Below, in pieces: positions 8,489-15,935 of a stretch of 64,000 nucleotides of DNA (positions are counted from its first letter, which is position 1; each line of letters begins with the position of its first letter). Source of the stretch: Acidisoma sp965199065. Its GTDB lineage: Bacteria > Pseudomonadota > Alphaproteobacteria > Acetobacterales > Acetobacteraceae. The position numbers and the translations under genes are program-made. The notes beneath the pieces were generated by a model. The model was not told the DNA's origin. It saw only the letters and a program-made list of their open reading frames with translations, and ran no database searches. Where the stretch lies: positions 434,001 through 498,000 of the forward strand of contig NZ_CBDAQN010000001.1 in assembly GCF_965199065.1 (NCBI RefSeq). Direction: 5' to 3'.

Positions 8489-10768
8489 CTACAGAAGGTC
8501 TTCGATCCGGATGGGGAGGCGCCGCACGCGCCGTCCCGTCGCATGGAAAACAGCGTTCGCAATCGCCGCATTGACGCCCACGATGCCAATCTCGCCAATA
8601 CCCTTGATGCCGAGCGGATTAACGGCATCATCCGCTTCCGGCAGCATCATCACCTCGACCTCACCGACATCGGCGTTCACCGCGATCTGATATTCCGCGA
8701 TGTTGTCGTTCGTATAGCGGGCTGCGCGCGCGTCGATCTCGGTCTTCTCGAGAAGCGCGGATCCAAGTCCCCAGATCATGCCGCCCATGAACTGGCTGCG
8801 CGCGGTGAGCGGATTGACGATCGTGCCGGCCGCGAATGCACCAAGCATGCGTGGCACCCTGATCTCACAGGTGCGCCGATGAATTCGCACCTCCACAAAG
8901 TGCGCGCCGTAGGAGTAGGCGGTGACGTCCTTGCGCTTCTGACCGCGTAGGATCGGCAACTGCCCCTGGTAAAGCGTGCCGATCGCATCCAGCGGCAGGC
9001 CGTCCGGCACATTCTCCGCGTAGGCCTCCAGGGCCCCGGCGCTGATGCGGCCAACGGCGTCTGCCAAGGGCTCCCGCGTGCCGTCCGGTCCAACGAGAAA
9101 GCCGTCCCGCAGCGACAGCCGATCCGGGTCGTGGCCGGCGAACGGACCGGCATTGCTCGCTGTCGCGGCGGCGGCGATTTGCGCCGTCAGCGCATCGCAG
9201 GCGCGGGTCACGGCGTGGGTGATGCTCGCCGTATGGCTTGATCCGGCGGCGAGCGAAGCGGGCGGCAGTTCCGTATCGCCCATCTCCACGCGCACCTTCT
9301 CGAGCGCGAGGCCAAGACGGTCGGCGGCAGTGATCGCGACAACCGTGTAGGCGCCGGTGCCGACATCGTGCCCGGCGAGCTTCACCTGCGCCTCACCATC
9401 CGGGCGCAAGATCACGCGCGCGGTGCTGCCGGCGATGTTGGAGGCATAGGCGGCGCTTGCGCAGCCAAGCCCGATCAGCCAGTCGCCATCGCGCATGGAG
9501 CCTGGGCGTGGATCGCGGCGCTTCCAGCCGAACTGCGCTGCGCCCGCGTCGAAACACGCCATGAGGTTGCGGCTGGAGAAGGCCAGGCCTGTCACCGGAT
9601 CGCGCGCCGGCTCGTTCCGCCGCCGCAACTCGATCGGATCGACGCCAAGCGTCACCGCCAGTTCGTCCATCGCGCATTCGAGCGGGAACATGTAGGGCTG
9701 CTCGGGCGGCGCGCGCATGAAGCCGGGCGTGCTTCGATCGGCATGCACGATGTTCACGCGCGTCAGAATGTTCGGTGCGGCATACATCCGCGCGGTCGAT
9801 TCCGTTCCCGAAACGTTATAGTAGCTAGGGCGGGACGTGACCTCCCAGCCTTCGTGGATGAGCGATGTGAGGCGCCCTTCGGCGTCCGCGCCGAGCCGGA
9901 GATGGTGGCGGGTCTCGGCGCGGTAGGTCGCGATGGTGAAGCCCTGATCCCTCGTCGCGACCAGCTTCACCGGGCGGCCGAGCCGGCGGGCGGCAATCGC
10001 GATCCAGGCGGTGCGGGCCGTCGCGCCACCTTTCGCACCGAAGGCGCCGCCCACGAATTTGGAGACGACGCGCACGCTCTCGGGGTCGATCCCAAGCTGC
10101 TGCGCGACATTGCCGCGCAAGCCGTAGACGAACTGGCTCGGCTCCCAGATGGTCAGTTGCCCACCGTTCCACGCGCAGGTCGTCGTGAACAACTCAATCG
10201 GATTGTGGTGCTGCGTCGGCGTGTCGTACCAGGCATCGACCGTCACCTCGGCAGTTGCAAAGGCCGCTGCCGCGTCACCGACGGCGAAGTCCTCCTTCTG
10301 CTCGTCTTCCCGAGGCTCTTCCTCTGCACCAGGGCTGCCGAACGTCGCGGCCGGCGTCTCCGCTTCGGTCCGCACGTGGACCTTGAAGGCGGCCTCGCGC
10401 GCCGCTTCGAAGCTATCGGCGACTACAACGCCGATTATTTGGCCGTCATGCCAGACGCGGTCGCTTTCGAGCGTGGTGGTGGTTTCGCCGCCTGCCATCT
10501 GTTTCGGCGGCTTCGCCTCACTCGCGACGTTCTCATGGCTTAAAAAGTCGAGGAACCCCGGCACCGCCCGCGTCTCGCTGAGGTCGAAGCCGACGACGCG
10601 GCCGCGGGCAACCGAGCTGGTGATGAGGTAGGCATTGGCAGCATGCGGCACGCTCTCGTCGGAAGGATAGATCGCCCGGCCCGTGACTTTGGCGGCCCCG
10701 TCGATCCTCGTCGCGGGCTTGCCGATCAGACTGAAAGGCTGCGGCCGGATAGGCCCCTGGATCGTCAT
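8489..10768 (-). CDS. Aldehyde oxidase/xanthine dehydrogenase family, molybdopterin-binding subunit (PaoC-like)
   Basis: 759 aa from ATG 10768, one base after the stop of the FAD subunit; the frame stays open upstream but that part is shadow. It binds the molybdenum cytosine dinucleotide cofactor. Visible family blocks are GQIIGVVVADSFEAAREAA, VGGAFGAKG, FMRAPPEQPYMFPLE and the end KGIGEIGIVGVNAAIANAV, whose Glu (GIGEIG) corresponds to the catalytic Glu of this family. Overall it resembles E. coli PaoC (YagR). No Tat signal on any subunit, so the enzyme is probably cytoplasmic. An aromatic or aliphatic aldehyde is the expected substrate class. Confidence 0.9.
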   Translation of the reverse strand: MTIQGPIRPQPFSLIGKPATRIDGAAKVTGRAIYPSDESVPHAANAYLITSSVARGRVVGFDLSETRAVPGFLDFLSHENVASEAKPPKQMAGGETTTTLESDRVWHDGQIIGVVVADSFEAAREAAFKVHVRTEAETPAATFGSPGAEEEPREDEQKEDFAVGDAAAAFATAEVTVDAWYDTPTQHHNPIELFTTTCAWNGGQLTIWEPSQFVYGLRGNVAQQLGIDPESVRVVSKFVGGAFGAKGGATARTAWIAIAARRLGRPVKLVATRDQGFTIATYRAETRHHLRLGADAEGRLTSLIHEGWEVTSRPSYYNVSGTESTARMYAAPNILTRVNIVHADRSTPGFMRAPPEQPYMFPLECAMDELAVTLGVDPIELRRRNEPARDPVTGLAFSSRNLMACFDAGAAQFGWKRRDPRPGSMRDGDWLIGLGCASAAYASNIAGSTARVILRPDGEAQVKLAGHDVGTGAYTVVAITAADRLGLALEKVRVEMGDTELPPASLAAGSSHTASITHAVTRACDALTAQIAAAATASNAGPFAGHDPDRLSLRDGFLVGPDGTREPLADAVGRISAGALEAYAENVPDGLPLDAIGTLYQGQLPILRGQKRKDVTAYSYGAHFVEVRIHRRTCEIRVPRMLGAFAAGTIVNPLTARSQFMGGMIWGLGSALLEKTEIDARAARYTNDNIAEYQIAVNADVGEVEVMMLPEADDAVNPLGIKGIGEIGIVGVNAAIANAVFHATGRRVRRLPIRIEDLL

Positions 10769-10769
10769 C

Positions 10770-11765
10770 TCAAAGGTCCATCTCAGCCGCTTCGAGCAGC
10801 GCACGCACCAGCGTCCGGCGCCCAAGTTCAGGTTTGAACCCGTTGTCGCCAAGCGTCATCGCCCCGGCGAAGGCGGCTTCCGCGGCAGACGTCGCGAGAT
10901 GCTCGTCCAGCCGCCGCCCCGCAAGGACGGCTTCGGCCTCATGCGCGCGCCAGGGCTTCGTCGCGACCCCGCCGAGGCCAATGCGCGCCGTCACCACCAC
11001 TCCGTCTTCCAGGTCGAGCGCGACCGCGGCGGAGGCGAGAGCGAAGTCATAGGAGGCGCGGTCTCTGACCTTCCGGTAGAGCGAACGGCGGGTCCAGCGC
11101 CCGGCCGGGACATGAAAGCCGGTGATCAACTCGCCCGGCTGCAGGTTGGTCTCGATATGGGGCGTGTCGCCGGGCAGGCGATGCAGATCCTCGAAAGCGA
11201 TACGACGCTCGGTGCCCTCCGTGCCGCGCAGCATCACATCCGCGCCCAGCGCCACCAGCGCCACGGCGAAATCGCCTGGGTAGTGGGCGATGCAGTGTTC
11301 GCTCGTCCCAAGCACCGCGAGGCGGCGGTTCACGCCTTCCATTGCGGCGCAGCCCGAGCCGGGTGTCCGCTTGTTGCAGGCGGCCCAGCTTGGATCGCGA
11401 TAGTAGCTGCAGCGGGTCTTCTGCAGCACGTTGCCGCCGAGGCTCGCCATATTGCGAAGCTGAGGGCTGGCGGCCTGCGCGAGCGCATCCCGTATCACCG
11501 GGTAGTAGCGGCGGACAGCCGGATGCGCCTCCGCTTCGGCCATGCGGACAAGGGCGCCGAGCGTCAGCCCGTCGCCATCGATGCCGATGGCGCCGTGCGT
11601 CTCGGCAAGATCGTTGATATCGACCAGAGTGCCTGCGTCGATCACGTCGAGCTTCATCAGATCGAGTAGAACGGTGCCGCCTGCGAGATACCGGCCGGAG
11701 GTCACCGCGGCGAGCCGGCCGGCACCGGCGGCATCGGGGGCACGCTCCAGGCCAAAGGGGCGCAT
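10770..11765 (-). CDS. Aldehyde oxidase FAD-binding subunit (PaoB-like)
   Basis: 331 aa, ATG 11765 sharing a base with the stop of the 2Fe-2S subunit (TGATG). FAD-binding motif near residue 32 (LAGGTVLLDLMKLDV) and SLGGNVLQKTRCSYYRD near residue 110. The Cys-rich loop that follows (CSYYRD, CNKRTPGSGCAAMEG) matches E. coli PaoB (YagS), which binds an extra 4Fe-4S cluster there, so I expect this cluster here too. It passes electrons from the molybdenum subunit to the external acceptor. Confidence 0.9.
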   Translation of the reverse strand: MRPFGLERAPDAAGAGRLAAVTSGRYLAGGTVLLDLMKLDVIDAGTLVDINDLAETHGAIGIDGDGLTLGALVRMAEAEAHPAVRRYYPVIRDALAQAASPQLRNMASLGGNVLQKTRCSYYRDPSWAACNKRTPGSGCAAMEGVNRRLAVLGTSEHCIAHYPGDFAVALVALGADVMLRGTEGTERRIAFEDLHRLPGDTPHIETNLQPGELITGFHVPAGRWTRRSLYRKVRDRASYDFALASAAVALDLEDGVVVTARIGLGGVATKPWRAHEAEAVLAGRRLDEHLATSAAEAAFAGAMTLGDNGFKPELGRRTLVRALLEAAEMDL

Positions 11766-12265
11766 CAGCCAGCCTCCGTCATGCGGAGGTCAGCCTCGGG
11801 GTGCATCTCGGCCGCCACCTGGCGGATCGCCTGGACGATATTCGGGTAGGCGGCGCAGCGGCACAAATTGCCGCTCATGTATTCCCGGATCTCGTCCTCG
11901 GAGCCGGCATGGCCCTCGTTCACGCAGGCGACGGCACTCATGATCTGTCCGGGCGTGCAGTAGCCGCACTGGAAGGCGTCGTGCTCCACGAATGCTTGCT
12001 GCATCGGGTGCAGCGGTTTGCCCTCTGCGGAAAGGCCCTCGATGGTGGTGATCTCTTCACGGACCGTCGCCGCGAGGACAAAGCAGGACAGCACGCGCCG
12101 ACCGCCGACAAGCACAGTGCAAGCCCCGCATTGGCCCTGATCGCAGCCCTTCTTCGTGCCGGTGAGCCCGAGCGTCTCCCGCAGGGCGTCCAGCAAAACA
12201 AGTCTCGGCTCGGCGCTCAGCCGATGGGCTCGGCCGTTGATGGTCAGGACGATGTCCAATGTCAC
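11765..12265 (-). CDS. Aldehyde oxidase [2Fe-2S] subunit (PaoA-like)
   Basis: 166 aa, GTG start 12265, eight bases after the preceding small gene. Two iron-sulfur sites are visible: plant-type GCDQGQCGACTVLVGG with a later Cys (RRVLSCFVLA), and the C-terminal pair CGYCTPGQIM and SGNLCRCAAYPNI. E. coli PaoA has a Tat signal peptide; this protein begins directly with LDIVLTINGRAHRL, so the complex is predicted to stay in the cytoplasm. First of three overlapping subunit genes. Confidence 0.92.
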   Translation of the reverse strand: MTLDIVLTINGRAHRLSAEPRLVLLDALRETLGLTGTKKGCDQGQCGACTVLVGGRRVLSCFVLAATVREEITTIEGLSAEGKPLHPMQQAFVEHDAFQCGYCTPGQIMSAVACVNEGHAGSEDEIREYMSGNLCRCAAYPNIVQAIRQVAAEMHPEADLRMTEAG

Positions 12266-12273
12266 AGCCGAGG

Positions 12274-12492
12274 CTAGGATTTCTTGGGCGGATGCAGGGC
12301 GTCGGGCTTGTGAACCGCCTCGGCGCCGGTCTTGTCGCTTTTGACCAAGTACTGGGGATCGTCCTTCGTCGCTTTAGCCTTGTGGCCTTTGACGCTCGTG
12401 GTGGACGTCACCTTCTTCTCGACGGTGCCATGGGTCTCGCCTTGGGCGGTGCTCCAGGCAACCTTGGCCCCCGGCTTCAAATCCTTGCTCAT
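12274..12492 (-). CDS. DUF2945/HVA-TUDOR domain small protein
   Basis: 72 aa from ATG 12492 (MSKDLKPGAKVAWSTAQGET). The pattern of a basic beta-barrel (GAKVAWSTAQGETHGTV, then DDPQYLVKSDKTGAEAVHKP) is that of the hypervirulence-associated Tudor-like DUF2945 family, whose role is unknown. An AGGGGC element lies about ten bases before the start. Its stop is only eight bases from the oxidase 2Fe-2S start, so it appears to be the leading gene of that operon, which is unusual. Confidence 0.72.
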   Translation of the reverse strand: MSKDLKPGAKVAWSTAQGETHGTVEKKVTSTTSVKGHKAKATKDDPQYLVKSDKTGAEAVHKPDALHPPKKS

Positions 12493-12794
12493 TCGTAATG
12501 CCCCTGCTTTTCGCGCTGTCAGTGGACCGCTCGGGGTTAGGTAGAGCGTCGGTTCGCTTGGGCCAGCCAACGGTAGCTACACAAAGCGCTGAGGCATGAT
12601 ACGGATAAGGTCGGCACCGGCGTTCGATCGATCGGCGGGACAGCCGCATCGTGGTCAGGGAGAATCGCGGTGCTGATGTCCGTGAGAGGCCCTTCCTTCG
12701 CTTGAGCCAGACCGGCCCGCTGGCTGTAACACCTGGGCATTGGCATCCGCGCCCTTAAACCTCACTTTCATGTGGCAACACGCAAGGACGCCTC
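12493..12794. other. Intergenic region between divergent genes, no gene seen
   Basis: About 300 bases between the divergent DUF2945/oxidase operon and the GlcG-like gene. It must hold the promoters for both directions. A short self-complementary CGATCGATCG is present near 12629 but there is no convincing -35/-10 pair, RNA gene or conserved ORF. Confidence 0.5.
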
Positions 12795-13220
12795 ATGACA
12801 ATCACTCTTCAGCAAGCCAACGCCATCATCGCCGGGGCTTTGGACAAGGCTGCCGAACTGAAGCTTAAGCCGCTGAGCGTCGCGGTTCTGGACCAGGGCG
12901 GACACCTTATCGCTTTCCAGCGCCAGGATGGCTCGTCCCTGATGCGCTTTCAGATTGCGAACGGCAAAGCCTCGGGCGCCTTGGCGTTGGGGGTGTCATC
13001 GCGGAAAATCGCCGAGATGGCCGCCGAGCGCCCCTCTTTCGTGGCGTCCCTGGGCAGCATCGCATCGGCCGGTGTGGTTCCCGTCCCCGGAGGAGTTCTG
13101 GTGACTGACGCCTCGGGCGCCGTCATTGGCGCTGTCGGCATCAGCGGCGATGTCTCGGACAACGACGAGGCGTGCGCCCTGGCCGGCATTACCGCATCCG
13201 GCCTCTCTGCCAGAACCTGA
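12795..13220 (+). CDS. GlcG/HbpS family heme-binding-like protein
   Basis: 141 aa. The family core is plain: LSVAVLDQGGHLIAFQRQDG, GKASGALALGVSSRKIAE, then PGGVLVTDASGAVIGAVGISG and the closing DEACALAGI. Members include Streptomyces HbpS (heme-binding sensor component) and GlcG of glycolate operons; most have no established role. AAGGAC lies eight bases before the ATG. Monocistronic in this layout. No signal peptide. Confidence 0.85.
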   Translation: MTITLQQANAIIAGALDKAAELKLKPLSVAVLDQGGHLIAFQRQDGSSLMRFQIANGKASGALALGVSSRKIAEMAAERPSFVASLGSIASAGVVPVPGGVLVTDASGAVIGAVGISGDVSDNDEACALAGITASGLSART

Positions 13221-13307
13221 GGCCGAGCAGACACGCTATCTCGCAGCTGGGTTGAAGGTCGGCGATTTCACCTGACAGTCGAGCTTGGTGCAGGTAGATT
13301 TCCGGTC

Positions 13308-13793
13308 ATGGACGCCATCGACCGGAAAATTGTCCGTTTTCTCCAGGCCAATAACCAGCTGTCCAATGCCGAGATCGGCCAAGCCGTCGGCCTCTCGGTG
13401 TCGGCGGCGAACGAGCGCGTGCGGCGCCTCAACAGCTCCGGCGTCATTCGCGGCAACCACGCGGTGCTCGACCCGGACCTCGTCGACCTCCCGCTCTGCG
13501 CGCTCGTCTTCGTCGACCTCGCACCTCATCCCGACGAGGCGAGGTTCCGCGCCGAGATCGCTGCCCGGCCAGAGGTCCAGGAGGTCCATCAGGTTGCCGG
13601 ACCCCACTGCTATCTTCTCAAGATCAGGTCCAGCGGCACCCGGGCGCTCCAGCGCTTCCTGATGGAGCACGTCAGTCGCCAGCCCGACGTGCTCAGGACC
13701 GAGACGGTCATCGTCCTCGAGACGGTCAAGGAAACGTCCGAACTCGGGCTGCCGGAGCCCGCGACGCCTGGTTCCACGCGGGAAGGACGGTGA
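13308..13793 (+). CDS. Lrp/AsnC family transcriptional regulator
   Basis: 161 aa. N-terminal winged helix-turn-helix (DAIDRKIVRFLQANNQLSNA, helix SVSAANERVRRLNSSGVI) and C-terminal RAM effector domain (about 65-145, with VQEVHQVAGPHCYLLKIR). One base before the MFS gene's start, so the two form an operon and the regulator probably controls an exporter of an amino acid or related compound. The tail beyond residue 145 is Pro/Glu rich and not conserved in the family. Confidence 0.9.
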   Translation: MDAIDRKIVRFLQANNQLSNAEIGQAVGLSVSAANERVRRLNSSGVIRGNHAVLDPDLVDLPLCALVFVDLAPHPDEARFRAEIAARPEVQEVHQVAGPHCYLLKIRSSGTRALQRFLMEHVSRQPDVLRTETVIVLETVKETSELGLPEPATPGSTREGR

Positions 13794-13794
13794 G

Positions 13795-14994
13795 ATGGCA
13801 AACGTGGTGACCGCTCGTCCTCATGCGCCGGTCGAGGGCGCGCCTGACGCCGGAAACCCGCGTGCGCTCTACGCGCTCACCTTGGCGAGCTTCGGCATCG
13901 GCACCGGCGAATTCGTCATCGTGGGTCTCGTCCCGGGTCTCGCCTCGGACCTGCGCGTGTCCGTGCCGACAGCGGGGCTCCTCATCTCGGTCTACGCGCT
14001 CAGCGTCGCCTTCGGATCGCCCTTCGTCGCCGCGCTCCTGACCTCCGTCTCGCGCCGGCGGGCCCTCGTGACGCTGATGGTCATGTTCCTCATCGGCGAT
14101 GTGGCTTGCGCGGTGGCGCCCGACTTCCGGGTGCTGATGGTCGCGCGGGTTGTGACCGCGCTGGCGCATGGCGCCTTTTTCGGCATCGCCTCCATCGTCG
14201 CCGCCGAACTGGCGCCTCCCGGGAAGGCGGCGCGGGCGGTCGCCCTTCTGTTCACCGGCATGACGGTCGCGAACGTTGTCGGTGTTCCGCTCGGCACCTG
14301 GATCGGTCAGGCAGCCGGTTGGCGGGTCACCTTCGCGCTCGTCGCCGCGCTGGCGGCCGCGTCCCTGGCAGCCATGACGGCCTGGATGCCGCGTCGCCTC
14401 GCCGGGGGATCGCATGGCATCCGGCACGAACTCTCCGCATTGCGGCAGCCCCAGATCTGGTTCGCCATGCTCGTCAGCATGCTGTCCTCGGCGGCGCTTT
14501 TCACCGTCCTCACCTTCCTGACCCCCTTGCTCGAACATGAGGCAGGGATGACCCCGCATGGGGCGGCGCTGGCACTGTTCCTGTTCGGCGCGGGCCTGAC
14601 CGTCGGCGGCGTGGTCGGCGGACGCTTCGGCGAGCGCCACGTGTTGCTCGCCATCCGTGTGCTGCTCGTAGCCGACGCGGTCGCTTTGGCCGGCTTCGGT
14701 CTCGTTATGCGAAATGCTCCGTTGGCGCTCGCCGCCGTCTTCCTCTGGGGTGTCGCCGCCTTCGCGCTGGTGCCTCCGTTGCAGCACCGGGTCGTCATGG
14801 AAGCGAAGGAGGCCCCCAACCTCGCGTCGACGCTGAACCAGTCGGCCTTCAACCTTGGCGATGCGCTCGGGGCGGCCGTGGGTGCGGCGGTGCTCGCGCA
14901 TCTGTCGGGTTACATGTCGCTGCCGTGGATCGGAGCCGCGATCGTGTGCCTCGCGCTGCTGCCGGCGATGTTAAGTAGAGCGGGCGCGAGGTAG
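13795..14994 (+). CDS. MFS transporter, DHA1-type drug/amino-acid exporter
   Basis: 399 aa with about twelve hydrophobic segments. The first loop has SRRRALVTLMVMFLIGDVA, and GAFFGIASIVAAELAPPGKA matches the arabinose-efflux (AraJ/YdhP-like) subgroup of DHA1. Directly follows an Lrp-type regulator. The last 24 bases overlap the convergent MarR gene's 3' end. Export of a small metabolite or drug is the likely job; the substrate is unknown. Confidence 0.88.
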   Translation: MANVVTARPHAPVEGAPDAGNPRALYALTLASFGIGTGEFVIVGLVPGLASDLRVSVPTAGLLISVYALSVAFGSPFVAALLTSVSRRRALVTLMVMFLIGDVACAVAPDFRVLMVARVVTALAHGAFFGIASIVAAELAPPGKAARAVALLFTGMTVANVVGVPLGTWIGQAAGWRVTFALVAALAAASLAAMTAWMPRRLAGGSHGIRHELSALRQPQIWFAMLVSMLSSAALFTVLTFLTPLLEHEAGMTPHGAALALFLFGAGLTVGGVVGGRFGERHVLLAIRVLLVADAVALAGFGLVMRNAPLALAAVFLWGVAAFALVPPLQHRVVMEAKEAPNLASTLNQSAFNLGDALGAAVGAAVLAHLSGYMSLPWIGAAIVCLALLPAMLSRAGAR

Positions 14995-15450
14995 GGAGCC
15001 GCAAGCCGGGTCGGCGTTCGCGACCCGGTCGAGGTTCGCGATCAGGCGCTTGAGCAGGTCCACGAGCAGCGCGGCCTCGTCATCCGTGAAGCCGCGCAAA
15101 ACCTCCCTATTGCCTTGGAGAAGGGTCGCGATGGCATCCGGCAGCCGCGCTTCGGCGACCTTTGTCAGCGTGATGCGGCTGCTGCGCCCGTCGCCAGGGT
15201 CAGGCTCGCGCCGGATCAGCCCATCCCGCTCCATCCGGGCGAGCATCTGAGCCATCGGCGGCTGCTCGATCTTGGCAAAACGGGCGAGATCCCGTTGCGT
15301 GCTCGCCCGGCCATCCCGGAGTGCGACCAGCACCGGCAGGTGTCCAACGCCAAAGCCGAGCGGCTTGAGCCGAGCCTCGCTGAGGCGGACAAACCCGCGC
15401 GCCGCAAGGCTGATCAGGTGCCCAGGGGTCGAAAGCACATCCAGGTCCAT
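14971..15450 (-). CDS. MarR family transcriptional regulator
   Basis: 159 aa. Winged helix core: STQRDLARFAKIEQPPMAQM for recognition, then LARMERDGLIRREPDPGDGR for the wing. Divergent from an NTF2-like gene across a 99-base gap that holds a short inverted repeat (15484-15497), so it probably controls itself and that neighbour. Ligand unknown. Its 3' end overlaps the MFS gene on the opposite strand. Confidence 0.88.
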   Translation of the reverse strand: MDLDVLSTPGHLISLAARGFVRLSEARLKPLGFGVGHLPVLVALRDGRASTQRDLARFAKIEQPPMAQMLARMERDGLIRREPDPGDGRSSRITLTKVAEARLPDAIATLLQGNREVLRGFTDDEAALLVDLLKRLIANLDRVANADPACGSLPRARST

Positions 15451-15483
15451 CGTCTATCGCTCCTTGCACCGTCCGCCGCCTTG

Positions 15484-15497
15484 ATGCATACGTGCAT
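15484..15497. promoter_or_regulatory. Candidate MarR operator
   Basis: ATGCA and TGCAT arms separated by TACG, in the gap between the divergent MarR gene (start 15450) and NTF2-like gene (start 15550), next to an AT-rich TATATAAA. Position and symmetry fit a MarR dimer site; there is no binding evidence. Confidence 0.45.
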
Positions 15498-15549
15498 ATA
15501 TAAATTGGTCGGCTTGGGTGCAACCACGCCTTCTGAACGGAGAGACGCA

Positions 15550-15924
15550 ATGGAAGACGACGCCAAAATCCTCGAACGCCTCTACGCGCGCTTCAATGCG
15601 CGAGACATCGAAGGTGTGCTGGCCTCGCTTGCCGATGACGTCATTTGGGCGAACGGCATGGATGGCGGCCACGTTCATGGCCGCGAAGCCGTGCGCGAGT
15701 ACTGGACGCGCCAGTGGACCATGGTCAGTCCACATGTCGAGCCTGTGGGTTTCAGCCGGACTGCGGATGGAGCGATCATCGCCGAGGTTCGTCAGTCCAT
15801 CTTCGATCTCGAAGGCAGGCCGCTTCAGGGGCAGACGCACGGGCTGAAGGACAAGACGGTCAGCCACGTGTTCCGCTTCCAGGACGGCAAGGTCGCGCGC
15901 TTCGACATCGAGGACGCTGCTTAG
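15550..15924 (+). CDS. NTF2-like/SnoaL-type protein
   Basis: 124 aa from ATG 15550 with GGAGAGA just upstream; the frame is open further upstream but that part is antisense to MarR. Typical NTF2 start (LERLYARFNARDIEGVLASL) and REAVREYWTRQWTMVSPHVE in the middle. Proteins of this fold are small isomerases, hydrolases or non-enzymatic binders. Divergent from MarR and probably regulated by it. Confidence 0.82.
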   Translation: MEDDAKILERLYARFNARDIEGVLASLADDVIWANGMDGGHVHGREAVREYWTRQWTMVSPHVEPVGFSRTADGAIIAEVRQSIFDLEGRPLQGQTHGLKDKTVSHVFRFQDGKVARFDIEDAA

Positions 15925-15935
15925 AAGCGCGCAAC

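Noticed and set aside
9368..10543. 391-residue open frame opposite the molybdenum subunit
   Set aside because: Shadow; Arg/Gly/His-rich and without any known motif.
12625..12640. CGATCGATCG self-complementary run considered as an operator
   Set aside because: Short, simple and not placed at a promoter; such runs are frequent by chance in GC-rich DNA.
13726..14901. 391-residue open frame opposite the MFS gene
   Set aside because: Charged, low-complexity antisense of a membrane protein, a common GC-rich artefact.
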